Part shown: positions 1 to 11,291 of the stretch, one piece after another
How positions within the stretch are numbered: the first letter of the stretch is position 1
Layout of the letters: every line of letters starts with the position of its first letter
Origin: Peromyscus leucopus
Lineage: Eukaryota > Chordata > Mammalia > Rodentia > Cricetidae
Direction: 5' to 3'
Assembly: GCF_004664715.2 (NCBI RefSeq)
Contig: NC_051072.1
Coordinates: forward strand, 37,634,142-37,698,141
DNA: 64,000 bases
The notes under the pieces: generated by a model
Told to the model about the DNA's origin: nothing
Databases searched by the model: none
Seen by the model: the letters and a program-made list of their open reading frames with translations, nothing else
Position numbers and translations under genes: made by a program

Positions 1-20
1 TAAAAAATTTATTTAAAAAT

Positions 21-85
21 CGAGCGCGCACGCGTGCGAGTGCATGATGCTGATGGTGATGGTGATGGTGGTGATGATGATGATG
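21..85. repeat. CpG-rich alternating tract followed by (GAT/GGT)n
   Basis: Bases 21-40 alternate G/C-rich purine and pyrimidine steps with several CpGs. They run into an imperfect GAT/GGT triplet repeat at about 44-85. It resembles the degenerate edge of a CA/CG microsatellite. The window starts here, so any parent element is cut off. Confidence 0.6.
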
Positions 86-681
86 TTCCCCTTACTGGAA
101 ACCATTTTACTTAGTATTAGGGTTGACAGATAAAACTCAAGATGTCCAGTTATATTTGAACTGAAGTAAATAATTTGTTTTTTAGGATTAATTTCCCATG
201 CAGTGTTTAGGTCATACTTACATTAAAACAATTATTTTTATATATCTAGATCTCAAATCTGAGTACCTATTTGCTGATCTGGCCATCCTAATTTGGGTGG
301 AATATCAAGGCTGAGAAGCTGCCTTTTTTGTATTTTATGAGAAATCATGATTAGGTTCAGAGTGACAGCGAGACTAACTTTGCTTTAGGCATGTAGATTG
401 ACTCTAGGGGACATTTGGGACACCCCGCAAGAGGTGGCAGGTTTTGAAGATGCTCATAATGTTCCTGGTTTGGCTTGTATAACTGTAGAAACATTTGTGG
501 TAGAATATGTATAACAAAATTTATTGTGCTAACCATTCTAAGATGCATAATTCAGTGTTATTAAATATATATACACACCACCATCTCCAGAATATTTTCA
601 CTTTCCAAGGTAAAGATTTGTATCAATTAAGTAATTCTTCATTATTCTTCCTTCTGTCTCCAACAACCATATATATGATTA
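86..681. other. No gene seen; AT-rich unique sequence
   Basis: Two frames of 60-63 codons occur here without any recognisable domain or codon bias. No repeat family is recognised. Confidence 0.6.
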
Positions 682-814
682 TTTTGTAGGGTGTTATCTA
701 ACCCAGGCTAGTCCGAAACTTTTCTGTAGCTGAGGCTGCCCTTGAACTACTAATCCTCCTGCTTCTACCTCATAAGTAGTGGGATTTACAGGCATACACG
801 CCCACACCCAGCTC
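682..814 (-). mobile_element. B1-like SINE, old, antisense
   Basis: Read on the minus strand this follows the 7SL-derived B1 order. On the plus strand it shows the 'cccaggctagtc', 'cttgaacta', 'cctcctgcttctacctc' and 'gtgggatttacaggcat' blocks of a reversed B1. It is strongly diverged, in line with an early (PB1 or B1F-like) copy. Confidence 0.75.
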
Positions 815-1017
815 ACTCTGATTTTTGTCTTTATGAATGCGACTATCCTAGCACCTCAGTTTAGTTGAATCATATAGCATTTGCCTTTGTGTCTGGCTTA
901 TTTCTACTAGTATCGTGTCTCCAAGGTCCATTCATGTGGCACGTGCCTGACTTCTATTCCTTTTCGAGGCTGAAGAACTTCCTAGTATGACTCTACCACC
1001 TATGGTCTACCGGTTCG

Positions 1018-1401
1018 TGATGGTTTGAGTAAGAATGCCCCCCATAGACTCATAGATTTGAATGCTTGGTCACCGGGGAACGGCTCTGTTAGAAGCTGTG
1101 GTCTTGTTGGGGGTCAGTGTGTCTTTGTGGAGGAAGTGTGTCACTGGAGATGAGCTTTGAGATTTCAGAAGCACAAGCCAGGCTTTGTGCCTCTTCTCTT
1201 CCTGCTGCCTGCTGATCCAGATGTAGAACTCTTGGCTCCCTCTCCAGCATTATGTCTGCCACCTGTGCCGCCATGTTTCCCATCATGATGACAATGGACT
1301 AAACCTCTGAACTGTAAGCCAGCCCCAATTGAATGTTTTCCTTATAGGAGTTGCCACGGTCATGGTGTCTCTACACAGCAAGAGAAACCCTAACTAAGAC
1401 A
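1018..1401 (+). mobile_element. MaLR-type solo LTR inserted in the L1
   Basis: The element begins TGATGGTTTG and ends 'aaccctaactaagaca', the TG...CA ends typical of LTRs. The internal 'aagccagccccaattgaatg' and 'gttgccacggtcatggtgtc' blocks match the rodent MaLR (MT/ORR1/MLT1) style. The exact subfamily name is uncertain. It splits the L1 on either side. I could not find a clear target duplication. Confidence 0.65.
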
Positions 1402-1565
1402 GCCTTCATTTGCCAGAGGTTCTTGGGGTTTGCCTCTTGTAGCACATCATTCTGCTATGAGTTTTGGTGTGCAAAGGATCAGTTCAAGCTCACGCTTTTA
1501 ATTGTTTCGAGTATGTGCCTGCAAGTGGAATTGCTGCATCATATGATGATTCTGTTTAATTTTAA

Positions 1566-2255
1566 AAATATTTATTTTTGTGTGTGCATATGTAGTATGT
1601 GCGTAAGTACATGTGTGTGCACATGTAGTATGTAAGTCCATGTGAGTGTGTGTACCTATGTAGTACATGTGTAAGTACATGTGAGTGTGTGTGCATATGA
1701 AGCCAGAGGCTGACTGCGGGTCTCTTCCTCTATCGCTCTCCACAAGGTCTCTCACTGAACTTGGAGCTCGTAGGTTGCCTAGACTGGATGGCCAGTGAGC
1801 TCTGTGGATCCTCTTGTCGTTGCCCCTTCCTCTGCAGTGCTATGGTCCCAGATGTGCACTGCCGTGTCCTGTTGGGATGTGGGCCAGTGCTATGGTCCCA
1901 GATGTGCACTGCCGTGTCCTGTTTGGATGTGGGCCAATGCTATGGTCCCAGATGTGCACTGCCATGTCCTGCTGGAATGTGGGCCAGTGCTATGGTCCCA
2001 GATGTGCACTGCCGTGTCCTGCTGGAATGTGGGCCAGTGCTATGGTCCCAGATGTGCACTGCCGTGTCCTGCTGGATGTGGGCCAGTGCTATGGTCCAGA
2101 TGTGCACTGCTGTGTCCTGTTGGGATGTGGGCCAATGCTATGGTCCCAGATGTGCACTGCCGTGTCCTGCTGGAATGTGGGTGTAGGGGATCTGAACCCA
2201 GGTCTTGCTGCTTGTGTGACAGGTATTTTACCAAGACATCTCTCTAGCCAATGGT
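1566..2255 (-). mobile_element. B3 SINE, antisense, expanded by an internal minisatellite
   Basis: On the plus strand it opens with a TG-rich segment (1566-1700, the former CA-rich tail). It continues with 'gaagccagaggctgactgcg' and 'ggtctctcactgaacttgg', and closes with 'caagacatctctctagcc', the reversed tRNA-derived B3 head. A 50-base tandem repeat sits where the body should have one copy, so the element is about 690 bases rather than the usual 200-odd. Confidence 0.8.
1836..2182. repeat. 50-base minisatellite, about seven copies
   Basis: Copies start near 1836, 1886, 1936, 1986, 2036, 2085 and 2134, each opening with 'a(g/a)tgctatggtc' and ending with 'atgtgggcc'. The first four steps are exactly 50 bases and the later ones 49. 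Differences are a few substitutions and two single-base losses. Because 50 is not a multiple of 3, all three forward frames stay open across it, which explains three overlapping 141-150-codon frames that are not genes. Confidence 0.95.
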
Positions 2256-2595
2256 TCTGTTAAGTTTTTTTTGAGGAAACATGATGATGTCTTAGTTTAT
2301 GGTTCCACTAGCCACGCGCAGTCACCCTAGTACTTGCAGTAATGACCGATGGTTGTTACTTTTTGTTTTTTGAATACTAGTCTTATTGGTTTAGTAGAGA
2401 CGTATTTGTAAGGGTGGTTTGCTGAATTTGTTTCTAGTTTGAATAAGAATGTTTTATTCTTTCTTGTATTAAAGCTGTAAGACTCTTTGGTATTACATAA
2501 ATTTCTTTGCTGCACTAGAAGTATCTAGATTAGGCAACTGATTTCTCAATGGAGCTTTTAACAGGTTCTAAAAATACCAAAGAAAAGAAGAGTCC

Positions 2596-2922
2596 TAGGA
2601 CTGAGGAGATGGCTTAGTTGGTAAAGGTGCTATCTTTGATGATCCAAATTTGATCTCCAGAAGCCATGTAAAAAGCTGGATACAGTGGTATACCATCATT
2701 ATCCCAGTATGGGAGACTGGAGGGAGAGAAAGAATAGCCTAGAGACTCCTGGGCCAGCATCAGCAGAAATGAAAGAGACTCTGCCCCAAGAAGGTGCAAG
2801 GTGAGAAATGACCCCTGTAAGTTGTCCCCTGACCTCCACACACATGCCATGGTATGCACACACCCATGCATGCATACGTGCACAAACACACATGCACACA
2901 CACAATAGTTTAATAAAATGTA
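2596..2922 (+). mobile_element. B3 SINE
   Basis: A diverged tRNA-like head ('ctgaggagatggcttagttg') is followed by 'gccatgtaaaaagctggata'. Then come a 'gagactctgcccca' segment and a CA-rich tail with 'acacacatgcacacacacaa' near 2886-2906. Confidence 0.8.
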
Positions 2923-3011
2923 CCAAAAGCTAAGATTTCTGTCTTGTTCTCTCCCTCCCCTTCCTCATGTGTTTATGCGTCAATATGGAGGTTCCTTGAA
3001 TACTAAACACA

Positions 3012-3222
3012 GGGACTGGAGAGATATCCCAGCAGTTAAAAGCACTTGCCCATCTTGCAGAAGATGTGAGTTCAGTTCTTAGCACTAATTTCAGGTGGCT
3101 CACAACTGCCTTTAATCCTAGCTGCACAGAATCTGACTACCTCCTATGCCCTTTGCAAGAACTGTACTCATGTTCATAATCCTACACATAGATATATAAA
3201 TAAAAATAAAATCTTAAAAAGT
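3012..3222 (+). mobile_element. B2 SINE
   Basis: The B2 blocks appear in order: 'gggactggagagatatccca', 'gttaaaagcacttgcc', 'ggtggctcacaactgcc' and the A-rich 'aaataaaaataaaatctt' tail. Confidence 0.85.
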
Positions 3223-3228
3223 TAAGAT

Positions 3229-3535
3229 ACAGATGCTATATAATCCAGCTATTCTCGACATATATACCTAAAGGAATCTAAGTCAGTATTCCACAGAGAC
3301 TCTTGCACATCTATGCAATAGCTGCCCATCACAGGAGAAGGGAAGAAAGGGGGATCTGTGGTTGGTACATAAAATGAATAAAAAATTTCTTAACAAAGAC
3401 AAAAAAAAAAAAGAAAACTACCCCCCCCAAAAAAAATCAGATGAATGAGCAAAGCAGTATACATAGACAATTGGCAATGGAATTTTACTCAGCCATAAAG
3501 GAAAGCATGGTTATAATAAATAACTTTAAGATTAA
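3229..3535 (+). mobile_element. L1 ORF2 3'-end fragment
   Basis: Bases 3229-3331 and about 3437-3535 match the end of L1 ORF2 in the sense direction ('tataatccagctattct', then 'atggaattttactcagccat'). The reading frame is broken throughout. A second, short L1 3' end interrupts it. Confidence 0.7.
3332..3419 (+). mobile_element. Short L1 3' end nested in another L1
   Basis: It reads 'ggatctgtggttggtac', then 'aaaatgaataaaaaatttct' and an A-rich tail. The same signature ends the L1 at 16575-16975, so it is a severely 5'-truncated copy of that family. Confidence 0.7.
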
Positions 3536-3630
3536 AAAGTAGACTTCTAAAAATATATATAAAAAATAATAACATTGTTGGGATAAACACACATTCCCTC
3601 CCTCATTTTACAGGACACAGTATGATTTTC

Positions 3631-3796
3631 TTTTTTTTTTTTTTGAGTCAATGTTAATTCTGTTTTGAAATTATTTTTTGACATTATAATATAACCATGT
3701 TATTTGCCCCTGCTCTTTCTTCCCTACAAACCCTCTGACATACTTCTCCTTTCTCTCTTTCAAATTTATGACCTCTTTTTTTTTTCATGAATTGTT

Positions 3797-3847
<51 letters not shown>

Positions 3848-5382
3848 TGATCAGTCTGGATACTGTTACTTGTATGTATGTTTTCAAGGCTGACCATTTA
3901 GTACTGGATGAACAATTGGTGTGTTCTTCTCTGAGGAAAACTATTTTCTCTCACTCTCATGTTCCTTAGTTGCCTGTAGTTCTTCATGTAAGGTTGAAGC
4001 CTCTTGGACTTTCCCCTGTCCATGTTAAACATATCTATTATCATTGTCCTTGTTCAGCTCATGTGTAGGCAGCCATGTTAGTGAGACTTTATGGGTGTAG
4101 CTTCTAACATTCCTGAGAGTCATAATCTCACAATAAACTTTTGTTCCTCTGGCTCTTAGAATTTTTCTACTTCCTCTACCACCATGATCCCTGAACCTTA
4201 GGTGCAAGAGTTGTGTTGTAGATAGATCAGTTGGGACTGGGTTCCACAACTGTGCATTTTGATTGGTTGTGGCTTTCTATAATGGTCTTCATCTGTCGCA
4301 AAGGGAAGTTTCCTTGATGAAGGGTAAAGAAAACACTAATCTGTGAGTATAAGGGTAAGTATTTAGAGTATAGTTAGAGATTTGCTGGTCAGTAAAGCAT
4401 GGTTGTAGGTTCTCCTCCAGGATCTATGACTTCACTAGCCTTGAGTAGTTAGTTGGCTAGGTTTCCAGTACCAAGGATGATTTCCCTCTTGTTGAGTGGG
4501 TCTTAAGTCCAATTAGAGAGCTGTCGGTTACTGCCAAGGCTTGTGTGCCACTGCTGCATCCTTAGTGTTATTGTGCCATGCTGGTCATTATGGTTCATAG
4601 ACATCATAGCTGGGTAGGACTGTTGGTGGCTTCCCTCTGTTGGAAGCTTGCATGATGCCTTCTGGTACTATGACAGCTATTCCTGAGAGAGAAAGATTTA
4701 GGTTCCAGCTCAGGGGTCTCTAGAACCTTTCTCAGAAATATGTGATGTCTGCAGCAATAGGGACTCACCTTCCACTCCTGGGCAGCAATCAGGAGCAATA
4801 GCAACAGCCTTTAATGTTTGGCGAGTCTCTTGGACAGCCCTGACCAACAATTCAAAGGAGGGCTTCTCACGCTTGGTGTTGGGATTTTTGTTAGATGTTC
4901 TGTGTTAGATTGTCACCCCAGGACATTTCATTTAAAGCTATATATGTATATTTATATATGGACTTATGTGCATTAGAGATCTTTTTAATTTTTGGGTAGA
5001 TAGTTAATAGTATGATTTTTTTCCGACATCACCATGGTTATCCTCCTTCCTCTTTCTTCTGTATTTATCTCCTCCCCGCTCCTTATTTAGAGTTTCCCCT
5101 ATCCCATCCCACCAACAGATCACCTCTCCCTTGCTCTTTCCCTCTCTACTACTCTTCCTCACACCCCAGTAATGGTCCCTTTTACTTCCCTAGGTTCTGT
5201 GGTTCCTCCAGGATACGTACTCAGATCTGAAGATTCAGATCTAGGAGCCTCAGATGAGAACACAGCATGCTTAAGTTCTGGTTTGCCTGGTGAAGCATGC
5301 TCAGTCAGCACAGGCAATGTAGTTTGATAGTCAGCTCTTATAGACACATACAAGATCCTGAACATATGTTTAGAATCTAATT
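3631..5382 (-). mobile_element. Rodent L1 3' region (Lx-like), antisense, about 1.75 kb
   Basis: The poly-T at 3631-3644 is the reversed poly-A tail. Downstream blocks such as 'gttgaagcctcttggacttt', 'tgagactttatgggtgtagc', 'gtcttaagtccaattagaga' and 'agtaatggtcccttttactt' are in the order I know from murid Lx-type L1 3' regions. It carries no intact frame. The CA tract at 3801-3844 lies inside it. Confidence 0.7.
3801..3844. repeat. (CA)22 microsatellite
   Basis: A pure CA run of 22 units inside the antisense L1. It produces spurious Thr/His and Cys/Val frames on the two strands. Confidence 0.98.
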
Positions 5383-5510
5383 TTGTTTTTACTTGAAAAA
5401 GTGTCACTCTGTAATGTCGGCTGACTTGGAACTCCCTACATTCATCAGCTTGTCCTCAAACTCACAGAGATCTGTGCTATCGTTCCTGGTTAGATGTTTG
5501 GAATTAAGAG
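5383..5510 (-). mobile_element. Degenerate B1 SINE, antisense
   Basis: Reversed B1 blocks 'gtgtcactctgtaatg', 'cttggaactccctaca', 'cctcaaactcacagagatct' and 'tggaattaagagc' are recognisable but heavily mutated. Confidence 0.6.
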
Positions 5511-6439
5511 CTTTTCTCGTAAATCATTTCCCAAGAGACTCTGAAGACCTGGTGTCTTTTCCTGGTATCAGTTCCTAGGAGACTTAATTTCCAGTCATAG
5601 CAACCAGCAAGAGCAGGTTGAAGTCAAGTCCAAGACAGAATTTGATTCTTTTTCCCCAATCTAATTATTACCACCTTCCGGAAAATAGAAGGCGGTTGTT
5701 GCCATGGTAACAGAAGCCTCATGGCCAGAAAGCATTCAGCACCCTGACATTTATAGCCAGCTCTGCACTGTGCCAACTTGCTGTTGTAGGAAGCCAAGAA
5801 TCAGGACCCAAAGTGTCTTCCTGGAAGGAAAATTTTACTTTCCAGTTCTTCTTTATCCATAGTTCTTCTAAAGGACTCTATCTGATGCTGTCTTGTTTGC
5901 CCTCCAGCCCCCAATAGGCCCCTTCCCCAACAACCTGGTGTTTGCGTATTTCCAAAATTATCCACGTTCTTCATGTATCATCCTGTGTAAATCTAGATTC
6001 ACGTTCCTCATAGTTGTCAATGAATCATTCAAGGTGTACTTTTAGCTCACAATTGAATAATGCCAGAGGAATAAAAAAAGATTCTATTATTATGCCTCCT
6101 GAGCAATCCTCTGGAAGACTTGTTAACCAGAAGTCACATTTTTTTTTTCTGGGTGTTCTTTATTTTCCTTCATTTAATCATATTTCTCAGGAGTGAACAC
6201 TTCTGTGTCTGTTAGTTTCATTTTGATTGGTGCCAATGACGTTTCTCATTATTTTGTTGCTTGAAAGTGAGCAATGTGCATATCCCACTTGCAGATTCTA
6301 CCCTTGCAAATGCCAGGCTATTATTAGTACCTCTGGCTCTCCTGAATAACCCTATTTATAGTTTATGTGAGGTCAGACTCACGGTTTGCCTTCTCTTTTT
6401 AATGTCACACGAAGACAATGTTGTGAGCAATGGGATACT

Positions 6440-6442
<3 letters not shown>
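5511..6442. other. No gene or repeat recognised
   Basis: Unique-looking sequence. The 60-79-codon frames have no domain signs, and one simply runs into the CA tract. Confidence 0.55.

Positions 6443-6486
<44 letters not shown>
6443..6486. repeat. (CA)22 microsatellite
   Basis: A pure run of about 22 units with unique sequence on both sides. Confidence 0.98.
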
Positions 6487-6490
<4 letters not shown>

Positions 6491-6663
6491 ATTCAATTAA
6501 AATGAACTGAATTGAATTGAGGGATGTCATGCAGTTCATAAATTCCCATAGATGATGGTATGCAGCATAATTTAATCCAGAAACATTGACTCTCCAGCAT
6601 CTGCAGAGTTAAGCTTGCATTTTTTCCTCAGGCCATGTACACATCAGGATTGTTACATGTAAT

Positions 6664-6666
<3 letters not shown>

Positions 6667-6726
<60 letters not shown>
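6667..6726. repeat. (TC)30 microsatellite
   Basis: An uninterrupted polypyrimidine TC run of about 30 units, 180 bases after the CA tract. Confidence 0.98.
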
Positions 6727-6730
<4 letters not shown>

Positions 6731-7628
6731 TTAACCACACATACTTCAGTAGTACCTTTGCCTGGAAAAAGACAAAGATCCTAAATTCAGGTCTTCAGTG
6801 CTAGGCCTTTTCTATCATAAGAGTAGGAAGGAGAACACAGAACCATGACCTATAGTGAGTCAAGGAATGGAAATACAATACTATCCCTCCTCCTGACTCT
6901 ACTTCATCCATAGTAGAGGGGTTGATGAGTCTTTCCCTGAAAGACACAACTGAGATTTTAGAATGAACTGAATTGAATGGAGATAAATCTATCTTCATGA
7001 CAGTATGTGACTGAGAAATTAGAAATCCACCTGGGGCATTATTTCAGGACCCTCACCTCTGATAGGAAATGGAGGCATGACGGAAGAATGTTGGTCATGA
7101 TTACTGGAAACAATTGTATCATGTTTAGATACAGAGCACGGAGACTCTTCGCTTACCTTCTCCTGCCTTTCTTCAACTGGAAAACTTTCCCGAGGCACAT
7201 CTTGCTATCTACTGTTCTTCTTGGTCCTCTAGTCCTGAAGTACTTAGCCAAGGTGCCTGAGGGTCTCCAGACCATGGGGATGCTGCATTAAACACAGTTG
7301 ATGAGGAGCAGGTCCCAGTTCTGAAAACAAATTTTGTTATACTTGCCAGGCATGTGAGCCTTGTGTTAGGGAAGATGGATTCCCACCAAGCCATGCCTAA
7401 ACAGAACTTACACACCTTAGTTGGAAAGTGAAGCTGATTCTGTTCACCAGAAGTGATGACAAGGATCCTGACTGACTCCTGGTCTATCACAGGGCTGCCT
7501 TGGCACATTCAGCATTCCATCTATCTTGGGTTAAAGCTGATTTATTTTGACTTGGCAGTTTCTGGTGTGATTTCCGACAGAAACACTTCTCAAAGTGGCT
7601 GATTTGAGGACTTCTTTTATGTTACCAT
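6727..7628. other. No gene or repeat recognised
   Basis: Unique sequence. Overlapping 94-99-codon frames on opposite strands near 7007-7508 have no recognisable domain, splice context or codon bias. Confidence 0.5.
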
Positions 7629-7660
7629 GTCGTCGTCGTCGTCGTCGTCGTCATCGTCGA
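7629..7660. repeat. (GTC)n microsatellite with nine CpGs
   Basis: A GTC triplet run with one CAT interruption holds nine CpG dinucleotides in about 28 bases. On the minus strand it yields a run of aspartates in a 102-codon frame that has no other gene-like feature. Confidence 0.95.
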
Positions 7661-9499
7661 TGCTGACACAGTTTGACAAAGGAGATGTTAACATTCTGTC
7701 ATGGGTGCTTGCTAGCAGATGTCCCTTTACTGCTCCACAGAAGGATGGCCATCCTTGATGGAGATCAGAGTGTGTAGAGGAGATCAAAGGGAGACAAATT
7801 AAAAATAGGTTCTGGACCATGGAAGCATCAAACACTTGGGCAAAAGAATGGGGGAGAGAAGGCACATGCTGCTTAGGGCAGGGATAGCCATGGGCCTGTA
7901 CGGTACCCATAAGCTTCACTGGCACTTGTCAGCGGCTTTCTCAATGGTTTTTAATAAATGGTAAGGGTGATGAGAAAAACACTTTTAGGGGAGAATAGTT
8001 CCAGATGGTCATGGCTCAGCTGCTGGCCTTTCCTCTATGACAGGGAGAGATGGTCCTGGCCCCTACTAATTATGGAGACACAGATCCCAGCCTGTACCTC
8101 ATTCATGCCAAGTGACAACTGATATCAAGTGACACTTGACTCTTAAGGTAGATGATGGGGAGAAGTGGGGTAGATAATCAGGGGGAAAAATCACAGAAAC
8201 ACTAGGATCTTAATGGGGACACTTTCTTAAAAAAAAAAAGATTGTAAACAAGTCCTTCTGTCTTTTGCAAGTCTATGCACACTCACTGTGCCTTCGCCAC
8301 TGTGAAAGACACTTCACATGGTATCTCTGTGCTTTATGACCAGCCTCTGATAGGCTGACCCTATTATTGACCTGTGAGGAAGTCACTTGACTCAATTGGT
8401 CATGTGACTTATCTGGGCTCCCATGAACACTGAGGCCAGGCTGAGGTCACAGCTGGCTCTGTCTGGCCTCAAAGGCACTATCCCTCCCTGTGTCTATCTA
8501 CCCTTAGGGACCCTGCCTCCATTCCTTATCTGAGATGAGCCTTACTGCTGTTTGTTCTTCTTCTAGAAGCCCTGGGCATTGCAAGAGTGAAACAGGAATC
8601 CCATAGGTGCAGCAGGATGCAGAGGGCAAGTCCTTTGTCAGCCTCTGTGAGTGTGAGCCTGACACTAAGGACCAGGCTGGCCACCCAGGCCCCAGCTGGC
8701 TGGGCTCAGAGGCCACTTTTGGAGGATTGCTGTTTTCCCAGGGTGGATAGCATTCCCAGGAACCAAATACCTTTCACTCATTTCTTGCTTCACAAAAAAT
8801 TTTAGCTGAATTTGGAAACTTGGTTGTATCATCAATTCTGAAAAGGGGTGGGGGCAGATGAGTTACCGATGATTTGGGGTCTCATACAAGTGAAATGACA
8901 TGATATTCAATGAGCTAGCCAGAACTATTTTCACCGTTGGTATAAAACATCCATCTGAGGACACACATCCTTGGGGCCTTGTTTAAGTTCTGTGGTCCAA
9001 GAGACAGTAGTACTCTGAAGTGTTCTAGGAACTGTTAAGCAATAATGTTTATTATGGTCAAATTAAATGTGGTCTTAGTGGCTATAATCAAAGAAGCAGT
9101 GATACATTGAAGGAAGCACAGTAGGGAGACATCCATCGAAACTGAAGGAAGTGCTCACGGAAGAGTGTAGCATTCATTGGGAAGAACCAGGAGACATCCC
9201 AGTCGTGGAGATGGGGAGAGGGAAGCTACCTGTCATAGCTGCATTAGAATGTTTCTTATCGAGAAGAAAATGGCCTGGATGACTGTTTTTCTGAGTTAAG
9301 CTATGACCTAAATGGCATGTAAAAATGTTGGGTATTCTAGAGTGTAGTTGAAGAAGGAATATCTTTCCTCCATCCCTGTTCCTAATTCTACTTTCCTCCT
9401 GTGAATCATTGCTGTTAGCACTGAGATATGTACATCTAGATGATTACCTGAGCTTTTGGGCTTACATATGTATATGTGAACACACAAAAGCAGAGTGGC
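7661..9499. other. No gene or repeat recognised; 1.8 kb unique
   Basis: A C/T-balanced, repeat-poor stretch. The frames at 8504-8805 lie opposite each other and show no protein family signature. Confidence 0.5.
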
Positions 9500-9631
9500 A
9501 TGTGTGCAGAATTAATACATATAATATTTATGTATATATAATATAACATAGTGTACATTATATCACATAAATACATTTATATAATATAATGCATACTTTT
9601 ATCATAAATATATTATATTATATAAATATAC

Positions 9632-9689
<58 letters not shown>
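9500..9689. repeat. AT-rich tract and (CTAT)14 microsatellite
   Basis: About 130 bases of TATA-like AT-rich sequence lead into a CTAT tetranucleotide run at 9632-9689. A forward frame across it gives a Tyr-Leu-Ser-Ile repeat, an artefact of the microsatellite. Confidence 0.95.
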
Positions 9690-10104
9690 GCATCTATGCC
9701 TTTATAATTGTACCATCCTATTGTTACAGATGTGTCTTAGTGATAAAGTGCCTGCCTACAGTTGGACCTTGGCAGAGGGCTGCCTATGGGAACTGATTTA
9801 TCTCTCTGTGAAGTTATTCTCTGCATTTTATCTGTGGAACATCCTGCAACTGCTATGCAGAACTGAACTTAAATGTAGTCTGACATTTTCACCCAGACAC
9901 CCTGAGAATGGCTACAATGTCACTAATGATTGGCAATGTCACTGAAAGGGAAGATATTCATGTACAGATGGTAGAAACAGGGCAAAGGGTTTTGATTTGG
10001 GTAGTTTATGATCCAGTGAATTTAAGAATTTGTGCTCCCAAAATATGGCTTTGAATACCAGTTTTCATACTATGATGAATTGGAGGAAATTTCTTCACTA
10101 TTTA

Positions 10105-10232
10105 AACCCGAGTCGCTTCTTCTATAAATGAGAGCCTAAGGGCGCCCACCTTGTGGGATGGACTAAATGAGGTGATGCTTTTGATGAACTCCATTGCCAG
10201 GCATGTGGTGAATGCTCACTAAGTCAGCTGCG
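10105..10232 (+). mobile_element. MIR SINE
   Basis: The tRNA-derived mammalian MIR pattern is visible: 'gagtcgcttcttctataaat', 'gatggactaaatgaggtgat', 'gccaggcatgtggtgaatgc'. Confidence 0.75.
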
Positions 10233-10754
10233 CTCTTATTTTAGACCTTTCTTTCCATTTCCGTACCTTTGAACACATATAAGCCCCTTCTAGTCCTTCT
10301 GAAAATTGCTTTTCCAAAGGTTTCACTTACTTGCCTTTATTTCTGATCCAAGTCTTACGCACACATTTTCTATTTTCAATCCATCATCTCGGCTTCCACA
10401 TGCCAAGCCTCCTACATGGTGTTTTGGAAGCAAACCAAGAATAATTCAAAATGCCGCCTATATAGCTTCTTGGGCTTTCCTTATAGTGAGTTATGGATGA
10501 TCATTTTTTGCTTTTTTGGGGGTGGTGGTGGTGGTTGCAATTTCACTTTTTGTTTGATTTTTATGGCTCAATTTTCTCAATGGATACTTGATGTTAATGT
10601 CAAGTTTCCTTGAGCTTAGAGTTTGTAACGGTTGCTATTTGTGCTTGCGTGGCTAACTTTGACTGTCGGCCTGTGTGGGCTGCCTTGTGTTGATCTGGTC
10701 TTGAGTCAGATTATATCTTAGTGTACATCAGGTATCCCATGTGCAAGGGACCTG
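10233..10754. other. No gene seen
   Basis: Unique sequence with a short G/T-rich run near 10516-10535. Confidence 0.5.
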
Positions 10755-11010
10755 GAAGGACCTTCCTGAAGGAAGTGATACTGAAAGAAGAGATCTAAAA
10801 CAAGAAAAAAAAATTCAAATAAGGATTAGGAGAGTGTTCCAGGTAGAAACAACAGCATATTAAAAAACTGGACATGGGCGAAGCCTTGGCGCATGTTAGC
10901 AAAGGAAATAGAGCTCAAGATGAAAGTGGAGGGAGAGTGTTGAGAGAAGAGGTGGTACTGAGCCATGTGAAGGGTTTATTCCTTCCAGAAGTTTCTTTGA
11001 CTGGTTTCTG
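10755..11010 (+). mobile_element. Ancient mammalian repeat, possibly LINE-2-like
   Basis: The order 'ggaccttcctgaaggaagtg', 'gtgttccaggtagaaacaac' and 'gccatgtgaagggttta' matches a very common, old mammalian repeat end. I am not certain of its family name. Confidence 0.45.
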
Positions 11011-11291
11011 ATGATAAATGGTTATGGTCTAGACTGTTCAGCTCAGTCATGATGATAGTATATTTGGATCTCATAGAACACAGAATTATTTTATTGCTCT
11101 TTTGTGATTAATGAAATCTCGGGTCTGTCCAAAGAAACAGATTCTTGTATGACATCTTTTAATTAACGTCAAGAGGATGAAAGTATCAAGACCTCAAGTG
11201 CGCACGCACATAGAATGAACTTGGAAGTAGCCTTCCCTTTGTTCCCAACAGTTGTTTTCTACTGTCCCTTGTTAGTTTTCCTCTTTCATTT

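Larger units (their letters stand above)
842..2465 (-). mobile_element. Ancient L1 (L1M-type) remnant, antisense, split in three
   Basis: Three pieces follow the order of one antisense L1 3' region: about 842-1010 (ending 'gactctaccacc'), 1403-1565 (with 'gtggaattgctgcatcatat') and 2256-2465 (from 'ttttttttgaggaaac' onward). The gaps are filled by an LTR-like element and by a B3 SINE, so the L1 was in place before both. There is no coding capacity left. Confidence 0.75.

Noticed and set aside
1836..2182. Possible CRISPR-like array
   Set aside because: The repeats abut with no unique spacers, in a mammalian SINE.
1761..2263. Three repetitive frames of 141-150 codons (Cys/Pro/Trp-rich)
   Set aside because: They are produced by a 50-base minisatellite that cycles the frame, not by a repetitive protein gene.
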